From: AP-15 sp963698995
GTDB taxonomy: Bacteria; Pseudomonadota; Alphaproteobacteria; ATCC43930; CGMCC-115725
Length of the DNA: 64,000 bases
Direction: 5' to 3'
NCBI GenBank assembly: GCA_963698995.1
Contig: CAVOTD010000069.1
Span: forward strand, 124,001-188,000
The translations under genes were made by a program, and so were the position numbers. The notes below the pieces were generated by a model that saw nothing but the letters and a program-made list of their open reading frames with translations, did not search any database and was not told the origin of the DNA. Shown here one piece after another: positions 15,893 to 24,750 of this stretch. Positions within the stretch are counted from its first letter, which is position 1. The number at the start of each line of letters is the position of its first letter.

Positions 15893-16669
15893 ATGCACAA
15901 AGACGCTTTTCTGACGATCGGCGAATCGTCGCGAACGCCGCCGCCGATTGGTTCGCAAACGGCGGTGTTTCTCGATGTCGACGGCACCTTGCTGGAAATC
16001 GCCCCGCGTCCAGAACTTGTCCGGGTGCCCGTCGGGTTGCCGGCGCTGATTACCCGCCTGGCGGAGCAGCGTCAGGGAGCCCTGGCACTGATCAGCGGCC
16101 GCCCGCTCGCGCAACTCGACCTGCTCTTCCGGCCTTGGCGGGGTGCCGCTGCCGGCTTGCATGGCAGCGAGCGCCGCCGCGCCGATGGCGTGCTCGACTG
16201 CATCCTCGACAGCGCCGGCGCGGCGGCGCTCGACCTTATCCGGCCCCGGCTCGAAGCGCTTACCGGCGGTGCAAGCGGCCTTATTCTCGAGGATAAGGGA
16301 GCCACGCTCGCCCTTCATTACCGTGCCGCGCCGGAACGCGAGATGGAAATCCGCTCCCACGCCGCCGCGCTCCAGCGGGAGGCCGGAACGGCGTTGCGCG
16401 TGATCACCGGAAAGATGGTCGTCGAATTCCAGCCCCTCGGGGTCAACAAAGGGCTGGCCATCGCCGCCTTCCTGGAAGAGCAACCCTTTCTTGGCCGCAC
16501 ACCCGTCTTCGTCGGCGACGATACGACCGACGAAGACGGCTTCGCTGAAATCCGCCGCCGCGGCGGCATCGCGGTCCGGGTCGGGTGCCCGCGCGAGACC
16601 GCGGCGAATTACCGGCTGTCTTCCGTAGAAGCGGTGCTGGACTGGCTTTCGAAAACCAGCTTGTCCTGA
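15893..16669 (+). CDS. otsB: Trehalose-6-phosphate phosphatase
   Basis: HAD-family phosphatase that releases trehalose from trehalose 6-phosphate. The ATG at 15893 has AGGGAAA upstream; 258 aa. HAD motif I D28-V-D30-G-T is present, the Ser/Thr motif is in L-I-S-G-R-P, and motif IV is F-V-G-D-D-T-T-D-E-D-G-F, diagnostic for T6P phosphatases. It is the first gene of an apparent otsB-otsA-glk operon (96-base gap to otsA, which overlaps glk). Trehalose made this way protects against osmotic and drying stress. Confidence 0.94.
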   Translation: MHKDAFLTIGESSRTPPPIGSQTAVFLDVDGTLLEIAPRPELVRVPVGLPALITRLAEQRQGALALISGRPLAQLDLLFRPWRGAAAGLHGSERRRADGVLDCILDSAGAAALDLIRPRLEALTGGASGLILEDKGATLALHYRAAPEREMEIRSHAAALQREAGTALRVITGKMVVEFQPLGVNKGLAIAAFLEEQPFLGRTPVFVGDDTTDEDGFAEIRRRGGIAVRVGCPRETAANYRLSSVEAVLDWLSKTSLS

Positions 16670-16765
16670 GCATCTCAAAGGTTAAGAATTGGCCCGGCCA
16701 ATGATCGTGGCCGGAACATCACGTAAGCGCCGGCGTTTATCCGACGCAGTTGCAGCGAGGCGAAA

Positions 16766-18242
16766 ATGACCGAAAGCGGTTTCGTTTTGCGCGGTCGAGC
16801 CGACGCAGCCATAGCAAGACGGCGGGCGGGAAAGATCTCTGACGGTGGAGGCACGGCGAGCCGGCGATTGGTGGTGGTCTCCAATCGGGTGACGCCAAGC
16901 GCCGGCGCGAAGCCCGATTTCGGGAGGGCTGGCGGTCGCCATCCGAGCCGCCCTGCAGCAGAGCGGCGGCATTTGGTTCGGCTGGAGCGGAGAGGTGCGC
17001 GACGAGGCGACCAGCGAGCCTGCGGTCATCGACGAGGGGCCCATCACCTTTGCCACCGTCGACCTGACGCAGAAAGATTTCGACCAATATTACATTGGCT
17101 ACGCAAACCGGGCGCTCTGGCCTTTATTCCATTTCCGCAGTTCGCTGGTCCAGTTCTCGCGGCACAATCTGGTCGGCTATTTGCGCGTCAACCGAATGTT
17201 TGCGCGCTCTTTAGCGCCGATGCTGTCCCCAGATGACCTTGTCTGGGTACACGACTATCATCTGATTCCCCTCGGCGAAGAGCTGCGCAAGCTGGACCGA
17301 ATCCAGCCGATCGGCTTTTTCTTGCATACGCCGTTCCCCGCCGCCGAGCTGCTTCGCGTCCTGCCCAACCATCAAGAGCTGGTCAGGTCGTTATGCGCCT
17401 ATGATCTGGTCGGCTTCCAAACCCAGTCGGATCTCGACGGTTTTCGTGATTACTTACTGCGCTGGGCCGGCGGAGAGGAACTCGGGCATGGGGTTTTGCG
17501 CGCTTTCGGCCGCATCGTCCGCGCCGAGGTGTTTCCGATCGGCATCGATGTCGCCGCGGTCTCCACCGAGGCCGCCGCCGCCGACGGCTCCCGTTCGATG
17601 CGCCGCCTGCACCACAGCCTGGGGAACCGGGCGTTTCTGATCGGCGTCGACCGGCTGGACTATTCGAAGGGCCTGACGGCCCGTTTCGAGGCCTATTCGC
17701 ACCTGCTCGAAACTTACCCGGAAACTCGCGGCCGAACCGTCCTCATTCAGATCGCGCCGCCGTCGCGATCCGAGGTTCCGGAGTACCAGGACATTCGCAG
17801 GAGCCTCGCGGCCGCCGCCGGCCAGATCAACAGCCGCTACGGCGAATTCGACTGGACACCGTTGCGCTATATCAACAAAAGCTTCAGTCATCCGGTTTTG
17901 ACTGGGTTCTTCCGGGCGAGCCGGATCGCCCTGGTCACGCCCTTGCGCGACGGCATGAACCTGGTAGCCAAGGAATATGTCGCCTCACAACATGCAGAAG
18001 ATCCAGGCGTTCTGATATTGTCCTGCTTCGCTGGCGCGGCGCGGGAACTAGGGGAGGCGATAATCGTCAATCCGTTTGATATCGAGGGGATGGCGGACGC
18101 CATCTTGCAGGGGCTCAACATGCCGCTCGGCGAAAGAAAAGAGCGCTGGACCGCGATGATGCAGCTCCTTGAGCGCAACGACATAACGGCGTGGCGTGAG
18201 AGCTTCGTGCGGGCGCTCTCGGCGGTTGACGTACGGCAGTGA
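16766..18242 (+). pseudogene. otsA: Trehalose-6-phosphate synthase (frameshifted near 5' end)
   Basis: GT20 glucosyltransferase making trehalose 6-phosphate from UDP-glucose and glucose 6-phosphate. The first frame (ATG 16766, GAGGC upstream) contains R-L-V-V-V-S-N-R-V; the start may lie further downstream because this leaves an unusual 33-residue lead. At about 16922-16926, a G-rich site, the match moves to the next frame: G-G-L-A-V-A-I, W-F-G-W-S-G-E, then V-W-V-H-D-Y-H-L-I-P, F-F-L-H-T-P-F-P, D-R-L-D-Y-S-K-G and V-T-P-L-R-D-G-M-N-L-V-A-K-E-Y. The length is 492 codons plus one base, so one inserted base explains it. The stop overlaps the glk GTG by four bases. Confidence 0.88.
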
Positions 18243-19208
18243 GTTCCGACCGGGGACCAGTCAGCACCTCTCTCGTCGGCGACATCGGCGCGACGCACGC
18301 CCGTTTCGGCCTGGTTTCGCCGGACGGGACACTGCTGCACTCGCGCACGCTCGCCGACGAAGATCACCCGACGATAGAGGATGCCATCACCGCCTTTCTG
18401 GCGGAGCGCGGCGCGCTGCCGATGCCTCGGCAGGGAGCGATCGCGATCGCCTCGGCGATCACCGGGGACAGCGTGGCGATGACCAACCACCCCTGGAGAT
18501 TTTCCATCCTGGCGTTGAAGGCCCGCTTCGGATTCGATCGGCTCGAAGTGATCAACGATTTCACCGCGCTGGCGCTGGCCATCCCACGTCTCCAGCCGGA
18601 GCACCGCCTGGTGGTGGGTGGCGGCGCCGCGGTAGCCGCGGCGCCAATCGCCGTGGTCGGGCCCGGATCGGGGCTCGGCGTTTCCGGTTTGGTGGCCTCC
18701 GGGACAAATTGGATTGCGCTGACCGGAGAAGGTGGACACGCGACCCTGTCGCCGGCCACCGATCGCGAGAGCGCCGTCGCCGATCGGATGCGCCGCCATT
18801 TCGACCATGTTTCGGCCGAGCGAGCGCTCTCCGGCCCCGGTCTCGTCAATCTGTACAATGCGTTGGCCGAGCTCGACGGTATTGCGGCACAAGGTTACAC
18901 GGCGGCGCAGATCACCGATTTGGCGACTTCAGGCGGCCGACCCGCTCTGCATCGAGACCACAACCATGTTCTGCGGCATGCTGGGGACCTTGGCCGGCAA
19001 TCTGGCGCTGACCCTCGGGGCGCGCGGCGGCGTCTACATCGGTGGCGGCATCGTCCCGAAGCTCGGCGCTGCTTTCGTCGACTCGCCATTTCGCGAGCGC
19101 TTCGAAGCAAAGGGCCGTCTGCGCCCTTACCTTACAGTGATCCCGACCTTTGTGGTAACCCATCCGCTGCCGGCATTTCTCGGCTGTGCTGCGCTGCTCG
19201 CGCAATAA
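18239..19208 (+). pseudogene. glk: Glucokinase (frameshifted)
   Basis: ATP-dependent glucokinase of the Glk family, phosphorylating glucose to glucose 6-phosphate. It starts at the GTG 18239 within the otsA stop (GTGA). The nucleotide-binding G-D-I-G-A-T-H-A-R-F is at about residues 14-23; E-V-I-N-D-F-T-A and G-P-G-S-G-L-G follow. After about 18935 (AGGCGGCC) the match continues one frame over as A-D-P-L-C-I-E-T-T-T-M-F-C-G and G-V-Y-I-G-G-G-I-V-P-K-L. One extra base accounts for it (323 codons plus one). The kinase supplies glucose 6-phosphate, a substrate of OtsA, which fits the operon. Confidence 0.87.
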
Positions 19209-19250
19209 CGGGATCAGCCGGAAACGCTCTATTAAGGAGACTGCCGAGGC

Positions 19251-20374
19251 TCAATCGGCGAATTCGGCGCGCACCGTGGCGGTGTGCTCGCCCAATGCGG
19301 GAACTCGGCCGGGTGGCCGCTCATCTTCGAATACTGCCGGCGCCGCGGGCAGCCGCACAGTGCCCTCCGCGGTCTCGACCGTGACCCGCCGCAGATGCGG
19401 ATGCCGCGAGAAGTCCTCGACCGTATTGAAGTTGCCGAAAGCGATTCCGGCCGACTTCAGCCGATCGGCAAGAGTGCTGCGCGAATGCCGCGCAAATACC
19501 TCGGCGACCAACCCGTCGACCGCGACGCGGTGGGCAACTCGGCTGTTGTTGTCGCGAAAGCGCGGATCTTCGGCGAGCGCCGCATCGTCGAGAATCTCGG
19601 CGCAGAAGCGGCGCCATTCCCGCTCATTCTGGATCGCGATCAGGATCTCTTTGCCGTCGGCGGTGGCAAACAGACCGTATGGTACGACCGACGGGTGAGC
19701 CAGGCCCATCCGCCCCGGCGCCTGGCCGCCATAGTCTAAATGGATCAACGGGACCGCCATCCACTCCGCGGTTGCGTCGAACAGCGATACCCGGATCAGC
19801 GCCCCCGCTCCGGTCCGCTCGCGCGCCAGCAACGCTTCGAGGATCGCGGCGTAGGCGTTGAGTCCCGGCGGCGATATCCGTCACCGAAGCGCCGACCCGG
19901 CCCGGCGCCTCCGGCGGTCCGGTCAGCGAGGCAAGACCGGTCTCTGCCTGGATCAGCATGTCGTATGATTTCATGTCGCGGTAAGGGCCGGTCTCGCCGT
20001 AGCCGGAGATCGAGCAGATCACCAGCCGCGGGTGACGCCCGCGAAGGTCTTCGAGATCGAAGCCGGCACGAGCCATCGCGCCCGGCATCAGGTTTTGCAC
20101 GAGCACGTCGGCGCGCACCAGGAGGCGCGATAAGAATTCGTGGTCGTCGGGATTCTTGATGTCGAGGACGACCAATTCCTTGCCGCGGTTGAGCCACACG
20201 AAATAACTGCTCTGACCGCGCGCGGCGCGGTCGTAGCCGCGCGCGAAATCGCCCTCTGGCCGCTCGATCTTGATGACCCGCGCGCCGGCCTCGGCGAGGC
20301 GGCAAGAGCACAGCGGCGCGGCGACCGCCTGCTCGACCGAAACCACCAGCACCCCTTCGAGCGGCCGAACTCAT
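19251..20374 (-). pseudogene. CaiB/BaiF family CoA-transferase (two frameshifts)
   Basis: Family III CoA-transferase, moving CoA between carboxylic acids. The best start is the ATG at 20374 with GGAGG five bases upstream. After M-S-S-A the frame must shift at about 20361-20364 to reach L-E-G-V-L-V-V-S-V-E-Q-A-V-A-A-P. The match runs through F-V-W-L-N-R-G-K and G-E-T-G-P-Y-R-D-M-K-S-Y-D-M-L-I-Q-A. It then shifts again at the CCC around 19865 to L-N-A-Y-A-A-I-L-E-A and A-T-A-E-W-M-A-V-P-L. Two surplus bases agree with the length (374 codons plus two). The catalytic Asp lies in the S-Y-D-M-L-I-Q region. The substrate is unknown. Confidence 0.85.
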
Positions 20375-20476
20375 ATTTTCCTCCAACTCTCCCGACAGCA
20401 AGATAGTCTCAACCGAACGCGTCTTCACAGCCGGTTGGCGATTGAGCCGATGTCATTGCGTCCCATATTCCGGGAC

Positions 20477-20635
20477 ATGAAAAAAGCGGCCAGTGACCCG
20501 GTTGAGCCTCGGCCCACCACCCCGCCTAAGTCGGCAACTCCGGCAAAACCCACCCGCGAGATTGGCGGCCCGAAGGGACCGGAGCCGACCCGCTACGGCG
20601 ATTGGGAACACAATGGGCGATGCACCGATTTTTGA
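20477..20635 (+). CDS. DUF1674 protein (SdhAF4-like succinate dehydrogenase assembly factor)
   Basis: 52-aa protein from the ATG at 20477 (one at 20450 is possible). The C-terminus E-I-G-G-P-K-G-P-E-P-T-R-Y-G-D-W and the ending R-C-T-D-F are the complete DUF1674 signature. In mitochondria and alphaproteobacteria this family (SdhAF4) helps mature the flavoprotein subunit of succinate dehydrogenase. The lysine- and proline-rich N-terminus is variable as usual. No sdh genes are in the window. Confidence 0.85.
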   Translation: MKKAASDPVEPRPTTPPKSATPAKPTREIGGPKGPEPTRYGDWEHNGRCTDF

Positions 20636-20927
20636 GTGGCCGACCAGCGCCGCCATTGCGCAGTCGCCAACGCCGCACCCGCCGCCCAGGACGCCACCGC
20701 AGCCACCGCCCAACCCTGATCTGCCGCCGCCTGTCGTCGAACCGCCCTCCCCGGTGCCCGTGCCGCCGGTCGAACCGCCTGAGCCGCCGGTAACGGATCC
20801 TCCACCCGGTACGCCGGTTAACCGCAGGACAAATGCCTGGCCGGATCAGTCATTCCGTTCTGTGTATTCCTTAGAGAGCACCTTGTCGGCGATGTCGCCG
20901 GCAATCGACGAACAAAGGTTTTCGTAA
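20613..20927 (+). CDS. Proline-rich hypothetical protein
   Basis: 104 aa from the ATG at 20613, which lies inside the end of the DUF1674 gene in another frame. After M-G-D-A-P-I-F-E-W-P the sequence is dominated by P-P and P-x-P repeats (residues about 20-70). There is no signal peptide. The run of V-E-P-P and D-P-P-P-G-T-P units suggests a disordered linker-like protein. It could be a genuine small gene or a compositional artefact; the overlap with DUF1674 and the absence of a ribosome site lower confidence. Confidence 0.35.
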   Translation: MGDAPIFEWPTSAAIAQSPTPHPPPRTPPQPPPNPDLPPPVVEPPSPVPVPPVEPPEPPVTDPPPGTPVNRRTNAWPDQSFRSVYSLESTLSAMSPAIDEQRFS

Positions 20928-21353
20928 CTGCGGTCGGAAATCAGCTCATGCAGCCGAAGCAGCGTGTAAAAGCGGATGCTGGTGAGCAAAGCCTCGGATT
21001 TCTCGCCTGCTTTCATTTGCGGACGGAATTCCTCCATCGGGAAGGTCTCGGCCACGACGACGCTCGCGGACGCGATGTCTTAGGTGTCTTTGGCATTTTT
21101 CGCGGTGACCAGATCGACAATAAACCGCACACCGTCGGTCGGCGTGGTAACCAGCTTGACATCGGGCATCTTGGATAAGCTTTCCGCGAGGCAAGACCGG
21201 ATCGGACAGGATCGCTTCAGGATCGCCGGCCAGGCGAAGCCGGATAATCACGCTTGGCCCGTTTGTGCCTTGGGCCGACGCATCGCACACCAACGTGCTG
21301 ACCATCACAAGCGTTGCCACGATCGTGCTGAACCATCCCCTGAGCCTCGGCAT
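20846..21353 (-). pseudogene. Secreted protein remnant (frameshift plus stop)
   Basis: Starts M-P-R-L-R-G-W-F with a signal peptide (T-L-V-M-V-S-T-L-V-C-D-A-S-A-Q) and continues S-V-I-I-R-L-R-L-A-G-D-P-E-A-I. At about 21190 the coding moves one frame over (E-S-L-S-K-M-P-D-V-K-L-V-T-T, then V-R-F-I-V-D-L-V-T-A-K-N). It then meets TAA at 21080-21082 and continues in the same frame as D-I-A-S-A-S-V-V-V-A-E-T-F-P-M-E-E-F to the stop at 20846. One frameshift and one nonsense codon make this the best candidate in the window for a true pseudogene. The family is not recognised. Confidence 0.6.
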
Positions 21354-21476
21354 TTCGATCCTCATCTGCGGCGACGTGACTTCCGATGTACAAACCAGGT
21401 TCCCGGCTCTTGGTTCAGCGAAGCAAACCTCTGTAGCCTAACGAGACGGACAACTCCCGCGCCCCTTTTTTGTCGC

Positions 21477-21545
21477 GCCCGCGGAAGCAGGGGTCGAGGG
21501 CTGCAGTCGCCAGATCCGCCGCTCTGAATGCCGGCTTCCGCGGGC
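21477..21545. repeat. Palindromic intergenic repeat, 12-bp arms
   Basis: GCCCGCGGAAGC (21477-21488) and GCTTCCGCGGGC (21534-21545) are exact inverted repeats around a 45-base centre. This is the style of the CGGAAGC-type repeats scattered between alphaproteobacterial genes. Nothing else is seen in 21366-21655. Confidence 0.7.
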
Positions 21546-21655
21546 ATGACGGTTAGGAGGTGGGTCCCGAATGTCAGAAGCCCCCGCTAGCGAGGTCGCT
21601 TGGCGGGCGAGTCCGATCGGAACTAGAATTGCCCAGCGCAGAACAGGATCACGTT

Positions 21656-22457
21656 ATGAACGTTTCGCTTGATCGAGGCATCGCCGCCGGCAGGCGCGAG
21701 CGATTGCGAATTCGCGACGGGGATTTCACCGGACCGACGGCCGGTCTGGCACCCGGCAATGTTCAGGCGAACCTGGTCGATTCTCCCGAGGGTGCTGGCG
21801 CACGACTTCTTGCGGTTCGCCCAGGCGAACCCGCGACCCTGTCCGGTGCTCGCGGTCTCCGAGCCCGGCAATCCGCACTTGCGCGCTCTGGGCGAGGATC
21901 TCGACATCCGCACCGATCTGCCGCTCTATCGCGTCTGGCGGCACGGCGAACTCGTCGAGGAACCCGCCGATCTCCGGCAGGTCTGGCGCGACGATCTCGT
22001 CAGCTTCGCGCTGGGTTGCTCGTTCTCGTTCGAGCAAGCGCTCGTCGAGGACGGCATAGAGCTGCGGCACATGACCTGCGGATCGAATGTTCCGATGTAT
22101 CGCACCAACATCCGCTGCGAGCCGGCGGGGCCCTTCGCCGGCCCGATGGTCGTCTCGATGCGTCCTCTGAAGCCGAGAGACGCGATTCGCGCGATCCAGA
22201 TCACCTCGCGCTTCCCTTCGGTGCATGGCGCACCGGTCCATGTCGGATTGCCGGCGGAGATCGGTATCGCCGATCTGGCAAAGCCCGATTATGGCGACGC
22301 AGTCCCGGTAGCGAGCGACGAGCTTCCGGTGTTCTGGGCTTGCGGGGTTACCCCGCAAGCGGTGATTGCCCAGGTCAAGCCGGAGTTCTGCATCACTCAC
22401 GCGCCCGGTTCGATGCTGATCACGGATCTGGTCAATTCACAGCTGGCGAGCCTGTAG
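21656..22457 (+). pseudogene. D-glutamate cyclase-family hydro-lyase, DUF1445/YcsI type (frameshifted)
   Basis: Member of PF07286 (formerly DUF1445; putative hydro-lyase, N-terminal half of the D-glutamate cyclase DGLUCY). The ATG at 21656 opens a frame with F-T-G-P-T-A-G-L-A-P-G-N-V-Q-A-N-L-V. At about 21778-21780 the match moves one frame over (I-L-P-R-V-L-A-H-D-F-L-R-F-A). It continues with C-S-F-S-F-E-Q-A-L, Y-R-T-N-I-R-C, P-V-H-V-G-L-P, V-F-W-A-C-G-V-T-P-Q and T-H-A-P-G-S-M-L-I-T-D. One extra base explains the break (267 codons plus one). It is the first gene of a four-gene D-glutamate module, 45 bases before the next start. Confidence 0.87.
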
Positions 22458-22502
22458 CCCGCCGATGCGGCGAGGCGGGGCTGCTTCCCAGCGACGAAGG
22501 CT

Positions 22503-23429
22503 GTGACGGCGCGACAGCTCATGACGAGCCGGGAAACTCCGCATTTACTGGTCGATCGCATCGAGCGGCTGATCCAGGTCGACGTTGGGCGCAACGTCAG
22601 CGCCTTGTTCGATGCCGCAAAGGACGGGCTCTGGGGAGCAGCCTCGGCGTTGGCCACGGCGCCGGCCCTCAGGGTTGGATTGATCACCGGCTTTTATGTG
22701 CCGCTGGGGTCGCCGCCTGCGGCGGAAACCGACGGCCCGGTGGGCGCGGCGTTGCTCGCCCGCGGCCTCGCAGAGGTCGGCGTCTCGTGCCGTCTCGCGA
22801 CTGACGAACCGTGCCGCAGCGCCTGCGCAGCGGCACTGGCCGGCGCCGGGGTCGCCGCCGTCCCGGTCGATGTCGCCGGTGTCGGTGCGATCACAGAGAC
22901 ATGGCGCCACGCCGGGATCACTCACGCGATCGCGATCGAGCGCTGCGGGCCCAGCGCCGACGGTGCGCCGCGCAATATGCGGGGTCTCGATATCAGCGCC
23001 TACACATCGCCGCTCGATCAGCTGTTCACCGCCGGACCGTGGCAGACCATCGCCATCGGGGATGGCGGCAATGAAATCGGGATGGGCTCGCTGTCCCGCG
23101 AGCTGATCGCCCAACATGTCGACCATGGCGAGCTGATCGCTTGCCGGACCCCGGCCCGCCATTTGATCGTCGCCGGAGTGTCGAATTGGGGAGCCTACGG
23201 CCTGCTCGGCGCACTCGCCGCGCTGCGGCAGGATTGGCGCGCACCGTTGCTCGCCGCCCTTAACGAGAAGCTCGACGAGGCGATCCTCCGGGCAACGGTT
23301 GATGACGGGCCGGCAGTCGACGGCGTCTCTCGTTTACGCAGCATGACCGTAGACGGTCTCGATATTGCCATCCATCACAGCAAGCTCCGACAGATCCGCG
23401 CGTTCGTCGAGGCCGAGCATGGACTATAA
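22503..23429 (+). CDS. D-glutamate cyclase-like protein (DUF4392 domain)
   Basis: 308-aa protein of PF14336, equal to the C-terminal half of vertebrate DGLUCY, which turns D-glutamate into 5-oxo-D-proline. It starts at GTG 22503 (GAAGG just upstream). Motifs: L-I-T-G-F-Y-V-P near residue 60, E-T-D-G-P-V-G-A near 75, E-R-C-G-P-S near 142, I-G-D-G-G-N-E-I-G-M-G at 185-195 and S-N-W-G-A-Y-G near 225. It overlaps murL by 11 bases. Together with the PF07286 gene it reconstitutes both DGLUCY halves as separate proteins. The activity is inferred from the family and should not be taken as shown for this gene. Confidence 0.88.
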   Translation: MTARQLMTSRETPHLLVDRIERLIQVDVGRNVSALFDAAKDGLWGAASALATAPALRVGLITGFYVPLGSPPAAETDGPVGAALLARGLAEVGVSCRLATDEPCRSACAAALAGAGVAAVPVDVAGVGAITETWRHAGITHAIAIERCGPSADGAPRNMRGLDISAYTSPLDQLFTAGPWQTIAIGDGGNEIGMGSLSRELIAQHVDHGELIACRTPARHLIVAGVSNWGAYGLLGALAALRQDWRAPLLAALNEKLDEAILRATVDDGPAVDGVSRLRSMTVDGLDIAIHHSKLRQIRAFVEAEHGL

Positions 23430-24750
23430 GGAGTTTGTCTTCGACGACTACCATTACGAGCCCGCGACATCGACCCTATCGCTCTGTTACCGATTTAGCG
23501 AAGGGCCGCGGTTTGAAGAAAGACTGATCTTTGACTTAACGCCGAGGCCCTTATGCCCCGCGGCTGATCAGGTTCTCAATCGAATTTTTCGCCTGATCTT
23601 CTTAATGTCCGGAATCAGCTACTACAAAACATTCATACCAAAGTTGCTGACGTGTCGGCCTTTCGCGCTGGACGAGGTGACCGCCGGCTTTTTACACAAG
23701 TTCTACGAGAACGGGCTGGCCGAATTTGCGTTCAGGAATAACCTTTCTCTGCGCGGCCATTTCAGTATTCGGGCGAGCTCGACGCCGGCGACGTCGGCGA
23801 TCACTCTGGACCTCCCGCGAAGGACCTGTGTGCCAGTGGGCGGCGGCAAGGATTCGATCGTCACGATCGAATGCCTCAAGCATGGCGGCGAGCCTCTCCT
23901 CCTATTCTCATTGGGCGATGCCAAGCCGATAAATGATTGCATCGCAGCGGCTAATCTACCGTTTGTCAGGGTCCGTCGCCAGCTCGATGGCGGTCTCTTC
24001 GAGCTCAATCGGGCCGGCGCGCTCAACGGCCACGTGCCGATTACCGGGATCTTGAGTGCCGTCGCCCTGGCCTGTGCGGTGTTGTCTGGCTGCGACGCGA
24101 TCGCCATGTCCAACGAACACTCCGCCAGCGCGCCAAACCTCACCGTCGGCGGGGTCAAGATCAATCATCAATTCAGCAAATCATTGGAATTCGAAAGCGA
24201 TTTCGCCGAATATGTGAGTCGGACGATTTCCCCGAGCATTAGTTATTTTTCCTTGCTGCGGCCTTTTTCGGAAATTGAGATAGCTCGGCGATTTTCGAGA
24301 TACCGCGAATATTTTCCAATATTTAGGAGCTGTAATACCGCCTTCAGACAGTCGCGCGCTGAGCGCGGGCAACATTGGTGTGGCGATTGCCCAAAATGCC
24401 GCTTTGTTTTTCTTGCACTAGCCCCGTTCGTAGCGAAGACGGCCCTGATCGCAATCTTCGGCCGCAATCTGCTCGACGACCAAGCCCAGCGCGACGGCTT
24501 TGCCGAGTTGTGCGGGTTGCGAGAACACAAGCCTTTTGAATGTGTCGGCGAAACCTCCGAGAGCGCCGCCGTGATGTCGCATCTCGCAGGCCATCCCGAT
24601 TGGCGGAACGACCGCGTGGTAAGACAATTATACGAGGAGTTTCCGAGCCTACGGCAGAGCAACCCGGTCGGCTATGCCGAGCTGTTCGAGGCCAGGCACC
24701 CACACCGGGTGCCGCCCTCTTACGTGGCGATGCTCGATGCGTGTAGCTGA
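23419..24750 (+). CDS. murL: UDP-MurNAc-L-Ala-L-Glu epimerase MurL
   Basis: 443-aa enzyme that epimerises the terminal L-Glu of UDP-MurNAc-L-Ala-L-Glu to D-Glu in an ATP-dependent reaction. It works after MurD2 and replaces the glutamate racemase/MurD route. Visible features: a PP-loop-like G-G-G-K-D-S at residues 141-146, S-N-E-H-S-A near 233, and a cysteine cluster C321-G-D-C324-P-K-C327 that may bind metal. The ATG lies inside the end of the upstream gene, and murD2 starts 14 bases before the murL stop, so expression is coupled. The order and the pairing with a MurD2-type ligase are the main support for the name. Confidence 0.88.
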   Translation: MDYKEFVFDDYHYEPATSTLSLCYRFSEGPRFEERLIFDLTPRPLCPAADQVLNRIFRLIFLMSGISYYKTFIPKLLTCRPFALDEVTAGFLHKFYENGLAEFAFRNNLSLRGHFSIRASSTPATSAITLDLPRRTCVPVGGGKDSIVTIECLKHGGEPLLLFSLGDAKPINDCIAAANLPFVRVRRQLDGGLFELNRAGALNGHVPITGILSAVALACAVLSGCDAIAMSNEHSASAPNLTVGGVKINHQFSKSLEFESDFAEYVSRTISPSISYFSLLRPFSEIEIARRFSRYREYFPIFRSCNTAFRQSRAERGQHWCGDCPKCRFVFLALAPFVAKTALIAIFGRNLLDDQAQRDGFAELCGLREHKPFECVGETSESAAVMSHLAGHPDWRNDRVVRQLYEEFPSLRQSNPVGYAELFEARHPHRVPPSYVAMLDACS

